In this document: positions 10,500 through 23,400 of the stretch, piece after piece | How the letters are laid out: each line of letters starts with the position of its first letter | How positions within the stretch are numbered: the first letter of the stretch is position 1 | Assembly: GCA_949752745.1 (NCBI GenBank) | Contig: OX457031.1 | Span: 20,580,199-20,644,198, forward strand | Reading direction: 5' to 3' | From: Protula sp. h YS-2021 | Taxonomy: Eukaryota; Annelida; Polychaeta; Sabellida; Serpulidae | DNA length: 64,000 nt | Notes under the pieces: model-generated | Told to the model about the DNA's origin: nothing | Databases searched by the model: none | Seen by the model: only the letters and a program-made list of their open reading frames with translations | Made by a program: the position numbers and the translations under genes

Positions 10500-11680
10500 A
10501 CACTATTATGACGAAAAATAGTGTGTGGCTATTTTATAACGCCTCACAACAACTATCTAAAACACGATTATTTTTACTATTAATCGTTTACGGTAAATAG
10601 TTTAAAGGCTCTATTCTTCCAGCCTCATTGGCACTGGCAGAGTCAATATACAGTGGCTGGAACGAAGTATCCAGATCGATTTTCAGGGTGCGTGGGAAAC
10701 ACCCACGAGGCAAGCCCGCGACAAAAAACAACGATCACGCTCTAGCACTGGGGTATCCAGCAGTGTAATTTGTTACCAAGATTCAACTGCTTTGCGGGAA
10801 GTAAATAATTAAAAGCATGTTTCAAGGAAAAGGTCCCAGTCCTTGTCAGCGGCATCGCCACGACGGCTCCTTCAGTGCAGCTGGAGCTGCCCCGAGGGAA
10901 ATGTCCAAACGACAAATGACTCGTTGCCTATGTTCACAGAGGGCAACGGCAAAGGTTTTCGCGCAACGTCAATTAAGCTGCCTGTTTTGATCTCCCAACC
11001 AGCGCATCTGCATCCAAAAGCCTCAATGAAATGATTGAAATACGAAAATTTGTTCAGCATTTCTGTACCTGGAAGCAAACATTACAGCATATCAGCCAAC
11101 ACCGGTACGACTATTAGCATGAAACAGCCGTCTTCTAAAGAAATCGAATCGATCGTGCAATGTGCAAATGTCATGCATCCATTCGAAATAACCGAACTAT
11201 TGACCAACATAATGTTCATCCTGAGGATACGGCTGGTGAACATAAAAGGAGACCATGAGTCTCTACCGCTTTGACATGGGATGAACCGCTCATCAATTGG
11301 GCCTTTGGTGTCTTCCCTGTATAGTACTGGCAGCTTTTTTACACTACTTGCAGACCCACCAGGAACAATACTAGGCCCACTCCTTCATTAAAGGAAAACC
11401 GGGGGCCTACTACGAATGCTTCAGCCGTTGTCAAATCATTCACCTATGTCACAACATCTACAGCTTCCGAATCGTAGCGGCAACTTATGTCATGGCAAAC
11501 GGGGAAGGTGGTCGAGTACTTCGGCATTCAAAAATAGATATTAGAGTTTTATCTACACATAGAACGCATAGAACAGGAAGTTACCTACCCCACGTCAGAT
11601 GCCACGTTCGCTACAATGGAATTGTGACCAGGCTACTGGTGGAATATCAGTATGTGTCCGAAACGACATCACCCAAAGCA
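10500..11680. other. No confident feature
   Basis: Several short open frames exist (for example 11035-11274 and 11492-11686) without recognisable similarity. The region could be the decayed 5' part or ORF1 of the non-LTR element that follows, but no ORF1 motif was found. Confidence 0.35.
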
Positions 11681-11689
11681 AAATAGTAA

Positions 11690-13260
11690 TAAATTCAACC
11701 CTCCAAGCACAGGCAGCTTGAGTTAGAACAGGAAAAAACATTTACCATTTGCAATATATACCTTCATCCACCAATCAGATCTCACCAAATGAAATAAACA
11801 ATTACATTCACCCTGGCACTATGCAAAAACCTCTCTTTACCTATCTACAGTTTCTGCAAACTTGTTTTTAGAATTTTCCTGGAACGTTTTAGATAATCTT
11901 TACTGAAGCTACCATTTTCCCATTTCGCCAGGAAAGGATATCAAAGTGGAAATTCAAAGAGAGAATTTTGCTAAAGTTGACGATCCAATCCTATTATTCA
12001 TTTGCTCTCATTTAAAACATGGCTGAAAAATTCACACCGAAGATATCAGAATCCCGCCAAAACTATCACAAACGTTGGTTCAAGGATGACTGCAAACGCG
12101 CAATTGGTTAACAATGTTTGGAAGTTAACCAAAATTTGGAACATGATTCGCAAAATGTTAGGCAAAAGCTCTCCAACTCATTTAATCATTTGAGAAATAA
12201 TAATAGTGTCATTACAGAGTCTAAAGATATATTTAATACTCTTGGGTATTAGATAACATTTGAATAGATTTCATTTTGTCAAGAATTATAGCCCTGAATT
12301 TAGATACCACAAAGAAATTGAAGAACCATACACCATTAACATCAGTTCCAGCAACAAGGAAGAGTACAATATCAATGCTTCGATTGAAGAATTCAAAAAT
12401 GCTATAAATGATTCCCACAATTAGGTCGCAGGTCCTGGTGACATTACCAAATGCTTAAACAGACAAGAACTTTAACATTTTGCTCGATTTGTTAAGCAAT
12501 ATATTGAAAACTGATGCCATTCTTGAATTACGTAATGAGCTCACAATAATCCCTGTACCAAAACCAAATAAAGATTCCATAAATCCTCAAAACAATTGAC
12601 CACTTCTACTCACTAGCACCCTATAAAACATGAGTTGATTTGATATCTAAAGAAATCAACTACGTATTGTTATTAACAGGTTTCAGGAAACAAAGAAGTA
12701 CTATTGAACACCTTGTAGGGCTATAAATATTTGTGAGAGAAGCTTTCATCAACAATGAGCCCATTGCTACTGTATTCTTTGATTTGGAGAATGTAGACGA
12801 TAGGGCGTAGAAATACGCGCAACTCAAAGACCGGTCCAACCTGGAGCTGAGAGGTTACCTAGCCGAATTTGTCAAAGATTTCCTAAATGAACTTCGATTT
12901 CGAGTGCGACTTACTTGCAATTTTTGCGGATTTTTTTAACAAGAGGAAGATTTTCTTTAAAGTTGTATTTAAAATCTTGTTTTTTCTGATAAAAATCAGT
13001 GGTGTCAAAGATACCTTCAAATCTCTTTGTGTCTTGTAGAGGCAACAGCATGAATCTCATACAACGCCATCTTCAGCAAAAGCCTGGGCAAATGAAAAAC
13101 AGCTTCAAATTTTCTGAAACCAAAACAGTTTACAAGCACTTTTTCAACAAACAAAAACCCATTCGGTTTTATATACACGACTGCGTGCAAGAGACTTGTT
13201 GTCACAAAGGTAGCGCGTAGTTCTGAGCGCCTTTACAAAATCCTAAAATCTATCTTGTAA
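11690..13260 (+). mobile_element. Decayed Jockey-like non-LTR retrotransposon, copy A
   Basis: Translations in shifting frames show, in order, an endonuclease-like KTFTICNIYLHP near 11740, a reverse-transcriptase entry block IPVPKPNKD (about 12550), a GFRKQRSTIEHL block (about 12680) followed by REAFINNEPIATVFFDLE, and a thumb-like FSETKTVYKHF near 13110. Stops and frameshifts interrupt every domain, so it is inactive. The order and motifs match the Jockey group of LINEs. The exact clade is uncertain. Confidence 0.8.
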
Positions 13261-13479
13261 AAGCAAAATCTAAAGGCGAAATCATTAACCGTAGTGTTTT
13301 AAGATTCTGCTAATTCGGTATAAGAGTCTGAATTATCTGGTAAAGAAAAAATCTGGTGCATTATTTAAACGATCTGCAAATCAAATTTACGTATAATGTT
13401 CGGGTAAGTTGTAAAAACGGAATAAACATATCCCGACAATTTGGCATTTTAATATTTTAGAATATTGCTGAAAAATCAG

Positions 13480-15226
13480 GAAGACACCAGGAACCCGCAA
13501 AAATTACATATGCCTTAGTTTAATTATGAATGTGAACTTTTCATAGCTCTCCATAAGCAAGCTCCTAGGAGCTTCTCTGACACCCAGATCTTGTCAGTCA
13601 ACTGGAATACAAAAGACTTCAAATAGTGTCACGTGAAAGCATAAAACAAAGCAAAAATCTTTTCTTGGAAGAATATGTTTCATATCTCAAAATCGAACAC
13701 CTGTCTGAAGCAATAATGGGACAAGGTTCGAAAAAGATCTAGAAAAACTTCTTCAGTCTAAGCCACCATATTCTGATTCGTAAGATATACCTGATATTAT
13801 TTTCTGATAAACTTTTATATATAATTCATCATCTAAAGCTACACTTTTTAATTAAGACACTAAAAAGGGGCTGAAGAATGAAATCATTTGACCTTTTCAT
13901 CTAATAATACTGAAACGCACACTAGCGACCTATTAAGTGAACTAAAAGATGAAATAAACAGCTCCTACAATTCAGCTGTGGGACCTGATGATATCCATTG
14001 TCAAGTTCTTAAATAGTTTCCACCTTGGAGGCCCTGATGGACCAGAGGAATCGTATATGAAATGACGGTTCCTTTCTAGAAATATGGAAAGAAGTCATTT
14101 TCGTACCAACATAAAGAATCAGAAGTCAAAAGACACAAAGGACAACCCCCCCGAAAATATAGACATATCTCACAAGCTCCAGCTGTAAATAGATTGAATG
14201 AAAGGTAGACCAGAGGTCAATCTGGTATCTAGAAGGCAATCATCTACTTGCTGGCATTTACAGTGGTTTCAGAAAACAAATGAGTACTGTAGATCACCTT
14301 TATAAGGCTAGACTCCTTTGTGATAGAAGCTTTTATTACGTTCAGTTGGCTGTAATTGTTTCCTTCAACTTGAAAAAGCATGTGACACGGCATGAAAAAC
14401 GCGGAGAACTCATAGACCTGTTTTATTTGGCCCTCAGGTCATCAACCCGAATTTATCAACTTCAAATTTCGGGTAATGAAAACGATTTTCTCAAACCAAA
14501 ATGTCTGGCATGCAAGCAGCGAAACAGCACAATGATCCGGTTTTATTTATTTCAAATGTTGAAATACCTGTGGTAAAGTAAAATAAATTTAAGACCTTCT
14601 TTTTTATTCTAAGTTGGGTTTTATCCCTCACATCAAAAAGCTGAAAAGAAAATACCAAAAGGCATTTAATCTGCAATTTCAATCCATAGTTGGAGAGGGA
14701 CATTAAGCTTGTTCTATAGAGAGCTGCGGTTATGCTTAAATATCTGTAGAACTTCACCAGCTGATAGTTTACAAGAGAGGCAAATGAACAACCTTTCAAC
14801 GTTCAAAGATTAAAACTTGCCAGTCAGAAGTTGTCTTTGGAACAGATTCCCGCGGTTTATAGACATACTGCTCAATGCTATCCCACCGTTTGCTGCTACA
14901 ATTGTGCCTCATCTCAAGGAAGCGGGTGTCATCTCTGAGTCTATTGCAAATATAAGGCTCTCAGTCTCAATAAATGGACACCAGAAAAACCTTTGGTCTT
15001 AAAACATCTTTCATATTTCATCACAAGCGCTTATGTATTCCAAACAAATTTTGCAGAGCTTAAAGAAGAATACAAAGATTACCACATTATCTATAGACAT
15101 AATGCTAAACGTGATAATAAAGCAACAGCATCTGTTTACTATAGAATCCAATATCCTGAAACTAAGCTGCCGGATGGATCATCCGTATTTTCTGCAGAAG
15201 TCAAAGCCCCACAAATAGCCATTTAA
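13480..15226 (+). mobile_element. Decayed Jockey-like non-LTR retrotransposon, copy B
   Basis: A second relic of the same kind. SYNSAVGPDDIH near 13965 corresponds to the pre-RT block, and GFRKQMSTVDHLYKARLL near 14270 to the RT block seen in copy A. The frame at 14993-15226 ends in PETKLPDGSSVFSAEVKA, which matches the RNase H region (LPDG.SIFSAE) of Jockey/I-type elements. Many stops and frameshifts are present. It lies head-to-tail with copy A. Confidence 0.75.
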
Positions 15227-15789
15227 ATTATCAAAATTAGACGTTGGAAATGTTCGTGATTTATATGGCTTTTGTATGGATACTAAAAGCAAGTGAGAAC
15301 TAACCAATATTTAATCCTACTGTTTCTAGAAAGACATGGCGATGCTCCAAATTCTGTATTAGAAATGATTTTCTCTTTGGGTTCCAAGATTTTTGGGAAC
15401 GACATTGGAATGCATAAGGAAATAACAAGCTGTTTGAAATCAGTCCTACTTTGGGCGTAAACGGCCTCTTCCCCCACTTGACTCCTCTGTGTTATATCTC
15501 CTGCCAAAAATGGTTCAAATAAGTTCAATTTTAGTTTTTTATATGCACCCAGTGTTGAACCATCCTGATAGCATTTTCTAGCATTGCCCTGATTCAGCAC
15601 CTGAGATTCGCCGTGGCTTGACAGATTTTATCATTGAGTGTCGTCTACATAAAAATGATAAAAAAGGGAAGCAGCCGAAGAAGTTTACCTAACGGTTCAC
15701 TATACTTGTTGTCGAGCCCAGGGCCGAGTTTAAGAGTCTTGGAGCATGTCCCATATTAAGTCTTTTTGACAAACCCTGTACACACACAA

Positions 15790-16960
15790 TAGGTAAACCG
15801 TGTTAGAAATATGGGACATTAGACATTATTGTACCAATACCAAAAGCAAACAAAGACCTAACAAACCCCCAAAACTATAATCAATTTCATTTTCAAGCAC
15901 TCAATGTAAAATGCAGCAAATGACAGCTACTAGACTAACCAGGAACATATAAAGCAACAATAACTGAGTACTATAGATCCCCTTGTACGATTGGTTATCC
16001 CTAAGGAACTAACTTTTCACTTAAAGTGTTTATCATTAAATCAATAACATAAAGAGAACTCTGAAACAGGTAATACAAAGATCACTTTCGCAGATTATTT
16101 TGCATGATGTTTTGTAGAGGCAAGAGCGTGAATCTAATACAACGACCTTTGCAACAAAATATATACTCTCTTCATGGCTGGATGAGGAAAAACGGTTTTA
16201 AACTTTCTCAAACATTTTTTAAACTTTCAAAAGCAGGTTGCATGCATCAGGTTATATATCTCTGTGACAACACTATGGTCCGGTTTTATGTATCTGTGGT
16301 ACAGAAATCTATCTCTGTGACAACACCATGATCCGGTTTTATATCTCTGTGTTACAGAAATCTCAGTGGTGCAAGGAAACAAATTTCTGTGACATTTTTT
16401 ATTCTAAATTTGATCAGATATAAACTCAAGGTCTCAGGATACACCTGAATGGTTTTAGAACATCCACTCTGGATAGTGTAGATGTTGGCGCAAATGAACA
16501 GTCTCTATACTTTTGCCGAATAAAGCTCGCCGGACAATATGCTGTAAAACGGTATACTAACAGACAGTACCCACTTGTCTGCTTGGGTTTCAGATTTCTC
16601 AACATTTTTAAACAGCAACGCTATCTCTCCGAATTTGACCACATCTTCAGGGCGTAGACGTCAGCATAAAGTCTACTGCTAATTATGGGGTCTCTGCACG
16701 CCACAGATGGACCTTAACCAGACCTGTTGTTCTAAAATCCCATATGAATCTTCTAACAATTGAGTTATCTCTGTGTATTTCGATCACAATTGTCAGAACT
16801 AAAAACTATCATTTTATACATACCGATGGTTATAAATTTGGCAAGGCTGCGACTTCTACTGCTAGGGAAAATAATATTCTGAAAACCTGACTCCCCGAAG
16901 GACCTTTTAAGCGCCCTCCTGTTGAAAATCCAAATTGCCAAGATTAACCGCTACAAAACA
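15790..16960 (+). mobile_element. Decayed Jockey-like non-LTR retrotransposon, copy C
   Basis: IVPIPKANKDLTNPQNY near 15830 is the RT entry block. CRGKSVNLIQRPLQQ near 16115 matches the equivalent block of copy A (CRGNSMNLIQRHLQQ). KLAGQYAVKRYTN near 16530 resembles the post-RT region, and FIHTDGYKFGKAAT near 16810 is a decayed RNase H TDG motif. The fragment is in the same orientation as copies A and B. Confidence 0.75.
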
Positions 16961-16969
16961 TGCGCATTA

Positions 16970-19900
16970 GCTCTATGTCAGCTGTGGTATCAATAGAAAA
17001 TCTACATGTATCAAATCCTGTTAGTCTGAACCTGCTAGAAGTTTTAGTAGTGTTATTTTCATGTACGTTACTTTTACTTTTCTGTAAATTCTCTATGATA
17101 CAGTAAACACCATAGAATTAAGCATAGTAAAATGGATAGAAAAAGGTACACGTCCCTTCATAAATCGTTACTTTTAAAAAGGATTGTATCCCAATATACA
17201 CAATAATAGTTATAAACGCAATAATGATAATACAGTTCTATTGGACTGCATATCCTGTGAATAAGCTGTGAAACTGATATGAAACAGATAGCGAGCTTAT
17301 TGTTAATTTAATAGTAAAACACATTTTTCATGTAAATAAGTCTCGGAAGATAATTATATATTCTACCTGAAATCTACACGCCTAAGAAAAGTCACAATTT
17401 GAGTTGTTTTAATCACAACTTTGTTGAGGTAGCAGGCTCAGTATGAATGGGAGTTAGAGTGTTTCTTTAAATGAATGTTTAATAATTTTCTTAAGATGTA
17501 CTTGTTACTCCTCGACACCTGTTCAGCAAAATAAATTAATACAGCTTCAGTTTTCAATGCTGGAGTGTTTACTTTTTATCGAAGCAATAAGTCTTTCCGC
17601 AATTTTTATCGAAGATGAAAAAATGCTATTGGTTTAATCGTTTCTCTCTCAGTTTTTTCTAATATTCCGTTTAACTGCATCGAAACGGCAAATAGTACAA
17701 AAATAAAATTTTGTACAAAGAAAGATTATGGTATCTATTTGTATATTCTGATTTTATTATTTTTTTGTTGAAATTTTTATTTTCTTATTTTTAATTTAAT
17801 TTTATAATAAAACACTTTAAAGTGATTTTTTTAAAACTGTAAGAGTTACAGCTTTTTGTCATGGTAAGTTATTAGACTACTTTTTCAAGGAAAATATTTT
17901 ACAAAATTAAATTCTGACATTTGAGTTTTTCTTCAAGGTCAAATAATAGGTTCTTGTACAAGCTCTCTCCCACCTTCTTTACATGCTGTATAACTTGATG
18001 GATCATGTCTTTCGCTCGCTTACAAAATGAGGTATTCTAAGGTTTTAAAATTTGTACCAGGATATAAGGATACTGTTTTTATTAACAAATGCTATGAAAA
18101 ACGTAATAACAAACAAATTCAAAATATACTTCGGTTTGATAACATATGTAAAGAAAGGAAGAATGTTAAAAGGTCTTTAAAATGAGGAGGCAGAACTTTG
18201 CATCAGTGAATAAAAATATACAAAGCAATTAATAACTAAAGAAGCATTACACTGATGTCAACATTGAGTTAAGTGTTTATCAATCTCCTGGATGCAAGGC
18301 TAGAAACCTTTTGGACAAGAAATAACGTGATTAAAGAAGTCAGAAATTGCCACTCTACAATAGTCAATGTTTTTATGCTTCATAACTTGGTTGATTTGTT
18401 CTTTGAACTGAGGCTTAAACTTTCTCTTGCTTAGATTATTAATCCTAAAGCATTTTAACTCCTTCTCGAGAAAGGTGGTATGGTCTAAATTAGGAAAAGG
18501 TTATCAAAAACTGCAGAAAATTGTCAGACGTCTGTTTCATAATTTGAAAAGCAAAATTTTCAAAGATATTTTTGTCCTTGCATGTTTTACACAAGGGAAA
18601 TCTCTGTTCGCATTCTGATTTCTCTTGTTTTATGAGAACTGCACAAGTGTTACTGCCAAAGTGAATCCTAAATTGGAAAACATCTGTCAAGTGATATAGA
18701 TCATTTACAGTTGATGATAATTTTGACCTCGCTTTACTAGCAGACGGACCTGATAATCTAGGTACAGTCCGACACTGCTAAAAAGGATATTACACACTTT
18801 GGAATTCAAAGCGAAGATTGTTGAAAAAAGTCATGAAGGAATAATCTTCATCGACAAGAATATAGTCTGCAAACATACTTAGATATGAAGAAAGAGAAAT
18901 TTATTGAACTGTGAAAAAGTAGAAAAATAGATGGAATCAATTCCCAGTGTGTTTCAATTACAAATACTTCAAATCAATATTTGGAGAAGCAAATATCCAG
19001 CAGTTCCATTACTTTATTTCAGTATTGCTCTGTGCTCCAGTCATAAGCTAGTAGAAACACTTCGATATTTATCATTCACAGAATCCATTGTAAGTGTACT
19101 AAATGCACCCTAAATATAGCTTTTAATGAAATACATCACATCTTCCACTATTCGGTCGTCAAAAGAACGGACTTATAAGATTCTTTAACTTAATGTTCTC
19201 ACAAAGTAATCAATTTGTGAAGAATTTAACATTTTACCTGCAGAAAACCATGACGATATGTACCCTATAATAAACAAACCCTCTCAATAACGTTATTATA
19301 CATGATTGAAGAACATGCAAAAATCGACCCCCTCCCTCACCATAATTGCGTTATTGAAAAGAGCGCTTATTTACAAATCATGACTACTGAAACACAGTTA
19401 TTCACTTTAATATCTATTCCCTTTCTAAATGCAAACGAATGTGTAAAGTCATTATTTTTGCAATTTAACGGTTATCAGTGCAAAAATATTTTATTGTGCG
19501 GTGCTACTGTTATTGTATATTCCCTTTAATATTTATTGCATTCGAAAATAAATACATTAATTTTTGTGAACACTCTCTGTTGTTACAAAAATTGGAACAT
19601 AATGATGATCGAGGTGAAACACATAATTAGATTAGCAATTATCTTACTCATCGAAAAACAACATGCACAAATCTATTGGCACAACTCAGAACTGTTGGAA
19701 TTTTTTTGGTCTAACACTGATTTCTGTTTTCGGACACGATTATTCATTATGTACATAAATGGCATATTAATGTCTCCACAATTTCAAAGTTTATATTATT
19801 TGGTGTACAAAATTGGAATTCGGCTTGGAGTATTGTGCAAACAAATAAATGTTGAACTGAACAAATCGCATGTATGGTACAATGTCAATTATCACTTGAT

Positions 19901-20360
19901 GTACTCAAATCGAGGTACATGGCCTTTACGAACATGTGAAACACACTGAACACAGAAGTAAATATTAATTATATCTTGGCAGAAAAAATTTCATCGCATA
20001 AAAGATTTGAGAGTTTCAATTGTTGATAGACTCTTGTGGAATTATAAGGTAAGCGAAGCTATAACTAAATTATCCAGATGCAGTGCTATAATGTCAAAGC
20101 GAAAATACTTGGTTGAAAAACATGCCTTAATTGTGATTTAATATTGCAATGACAACGGCGTGCTCCAGTTAAATTGTGTCTTCTAGCTTTGCACTTCCAG
20201 TATATTAAACCATTGATATCCATTTGGTGGCTATAAAATCTATAGATCTATATCATTATATATTTTGTTATTTGTATATATAGAGAATTTTGATTTTAGA
20301 AAAAAAACTCATTCTTATTCGAAATTTTGAATATTAAATGTTGAAATGTAGATTTAACTA
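16970..20360. other. No gene recognised
   Basis: AT-rich sequence. The longest frame (19536-19949 +, 137 codons, rich in Ile/Leu/Tyr) has no recognisable motif and no splice context, so I do not call it a gene. Confidence 0.5.
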
Positions 20361-20368
20361 CATGAACC

Positions 20369-20404
20369 AAGTATTTTCGCGCATGCGTAAAATACTTCCT
20401 TTTG
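20369..20404 (+). promoter_or_regulatory. RPL23: RPL23 core promoter: palindrome with NRF-1-like box and TOP start
   Basis: A 9-bp inverted repeat (AAGTATTTT / AAAATACTT) surrounds GCGCATGCG at 20379-20387, which is close to the NRF-1 consensus GCGCATGCGC. It runs directly into the pyrimidine tract CTTCCTTTTG (20395-20404), a typical 5' TOP start of ribosomal protein mRNAs. This would give a 5' UTR of about 22 nt before the ATG at 20417. Transcription start and factor binding are inferred. Confidence 0.6.
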
Positions 20405-20416
20405 CAAATTGTAAAC

Positions 20417-20429
20417 ATGTCTAAGAGAG
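20417..20429 (+). CDS. RPL23: RPL23 exon 1 (start codon)
   Basis: ATGTCTAAGAGAG encodes MSKR plus the first base of Gly. The donor is GTTTGA, weaker than consensus. The next exon supplies GT to complete the Gly codon. Confidence 0.88.
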
Positions 20430-23400
20430 GTTTGACTAAGTTTGAAATGTTATCCCACATTATCTGATCATCGTTATATTAAACAGCAAATTTCAAATTG
20501 TATAAGGATAAAGTAAGATTGGTTCCACTGTGTGTGACTTATTTAGCACTGCATTTCTATCAATTAGTGACAAAATAAGACAATGCAGGTATACTGAACA
20601 ACATAGGTGCGGATGAAATTGCTTACAGTAGATCTAAATTGGTGACAACAATGTGAAACTTTCGAAGTCCGTTGAATAAGTCAGATCCAAATCTGGCAAC
20701 ATTGTTGACTAAAATATACGTTGTTTTGCGACACTGGACTTTTTTTTTTGTTTCGAAGACTGAAAGTATAAAGCAAATCACACTTCGGGCGTTCCGAATA
20801 AAATGTGCAAAATGCGTTTCGAATACAAACTGACCGGGTAAAAAATGAAAGAAGTGGTTGAGAGATTTCGCTTAAATGCACTAATGAGCAATAGTGTTTT
20901 TAACAACCCGTATGTTATTTTAAAAAAGCAATTAAACATTTTAACACATGGTTTTATGTTTCAATTTCTTTTATGTTCCAAATATGAGCTTTTTTGCTAA
21001 ATTTCTTCTGTATTTCTGATATCAATTTTTACCCTGTTCCCTTGCAGTCGAAATTCAAAATTCTTGCGCGTTTTATTCGAAACACCTAAAGTATGATTTG
21101 GCTTATTTTATGTCATCAATCTAGATTTTCTGTGATTATTCGTCAGTATTTTACTGGAAGAGTTTGTAATTGAAAATTCCTTTTTTTTCACAGGTCGTGG
21201 AGGTTCAGCGGGAGGAAAGTTCCGCATCTCCCTTGCCTTGCCAGTCGGAGCTGTTATCAACTGTGCTGACAATACTGGTAAGTGTCGTGAGCGGTAATAC
21301 GAGCGCCAGTTATAGCATGGAATAAAAGCCTCATGCGACAGTAAAACAAGGTGTTAATAGATTGTGGTTGCGATATTTTTCGTCAAATGCGGGAGTAATG
21401 ATATGAAAATTCACAACGGTATGAAAATGGAATATATAGTTGCCCAGCGATATGGAAATGAGACACTTTCTAAACGTTTGTTTTACACATGACCTTATTT
21501 AAAGACGAAACTTTTGTAATTGGTTGTAATGGAAAATTGTTGTATGTTTAAAGAAAGTTTCGAAATATTTTTGGTTTTGACAAAGTTACTATGGTTAACG
21601 TTTATCGTATTTCCATTTCGCTATGACATTTTCATATCCTTTTCCTCGTAAACCTTAACGCTGTAACTTGATCGATTAAAATACAACAGTTTGACATTAA
21701 AATGTGTTATAGGTAATTTCGATTTGGAAGAATTAAACATGAATGTTTAAAAATCAATGTATTAAGCACTGCTTTCTGTGTTTTTGCAATAAATGCGCGG
21801 TATTTCTTCGGTAAAATTGTAAAAGGCACGATTCGTAGAACAAAAAAAAAAAAAACTGCAAGAACACAAAAAGGTCTGTAGGGATACAGAAACCCAATGC
21901 TAGGCAGGACAAATCACCATCAGTAGGTAACTAAACGGTAAATTTTTTGTAAAAATAAAATATCTTTGATAGAGATTTTTATGCGTGTCTTAAGTGCATC
22001 TCAGCCGGTAGCACCAAATTTGATCTTCTTTTGGTAAATGTTATTTAAGGGTACTTTGGTTACTGTTGCATTTTTTGTAGGCGCTAAGAACTTGTACATA
22101 ATTGCTGTTGCCGGAATTAAAGGCCGCCTCAACAGGTTACCTGCCGCAGCTAGCGGGGACATGGTCGTAGCGACTGTCAAAAAAGGAAAACCGGAATTAA
22201 GGAAAAAGGGTGTGTAATCAGTTGTATTGAACTGATTTTGATCGGGAAAGAAGTTTCTTAGGCTATCTATACTGCTGCTCAGTTCTTGTTTTGTAAAGAT
22301 AGGGTTGATTTACATTGACATTCTACGATCTGTGATGTTCTACAGTACAGGCGGCGGGTTGTAATGTGTTTTTATCCCTTAATCCTCAGTTGCTATTCCA
22401 CACTATTGAAACTGATAGTGTTTCACTGAAAGTACAGAACCTGTTTTATTACTGGGGTGTAAAGTGGTATGTTGCAGCGGCATTTTTCATACACCGCCCG
22501 TGTCATGCGTAATCATTTTGATTTCAGTAATGCCGGCAGTGGTAGTGCGACAAAGAAAAGGAATACGCAGGAAGGATGGTGTGTTTATTTATTTTGAGGA
22601 CAACGCTGGTGTTATTGTCAATAATAAAGGAGAAATGAAAGGTAAAGTCAATACTTCCGATAAAGATCTGGCCTGCGAAACATGCGACGGGAATTCGTCG
22701 AATGCAAATGATGATAGACAAAGGATATGGTTTCGCAATAAAATACGACAAAGTATAAATATGTACATTGCTGACACGTCCTTGGCTGTCTGATTGCATT
22801 CCTTAGCTTATTAAAATCCCTTAGGCAGCGGGGACGGTAGTTGGGGGGGGGGGGGGGGTTGGGGGGTTATAGGATTCAGATTGTCCTCTAGTACTTGGTG
22901 CTTGTCCGTGCGACACTCACTAGGCATGAAGTGTAAATGGCTCAACCCATGCTGTGAGAAAAGCATGCAGTTATGCATCGTCGTATTGCTTGTGTTTCAC
23001 AAATACTTACGTGTTGATTCCGCTTCGGAGCAAGTTTAGGAGCCATTACTGAGAGCAGTCGTAAAATCGTGCAAGATATCTGCCACTGCTTCTGAAGGCA
23101 TGCTCTGGACTTGAAGAGAGTGTTCGTGGGCGTAGTGCCCGTTACACGAGTTCGCCGAATGCAATGATGCTAAAAAAAGGTCATGGTTTCGCAAATAATA
23201 CCGCTGAGTATGAGAACATTGCTGAATACTCCTTGGCTGTCTGACTGCATTGAAGGTGTTAATGTTTTTATTGGGCGAACAAATTGAAACTGGAGGTGAG
23301 GGATGGGGATGGAGAAGAAATCCCGACGTTTTTAGGGGTACTTAATGAATAGTTACATAAACATGCCGCGAAAACGTGGGGTTGCGTATTGAAACAGGAC

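Noticed and set aside
19536..19949. 137-codon open frame
   Set aside because: No recognisable motif, AT-driven composition, no splice or polyadenylation context.
22491..22501. ACACCGCCCGT in RPL23 intron 3, identical in sense to the conserved 3' part of 18S rRNA
   Set aside because: Only 11 nt, same sense rather than antisense, and no snoRNA boxes around it; probably chance.
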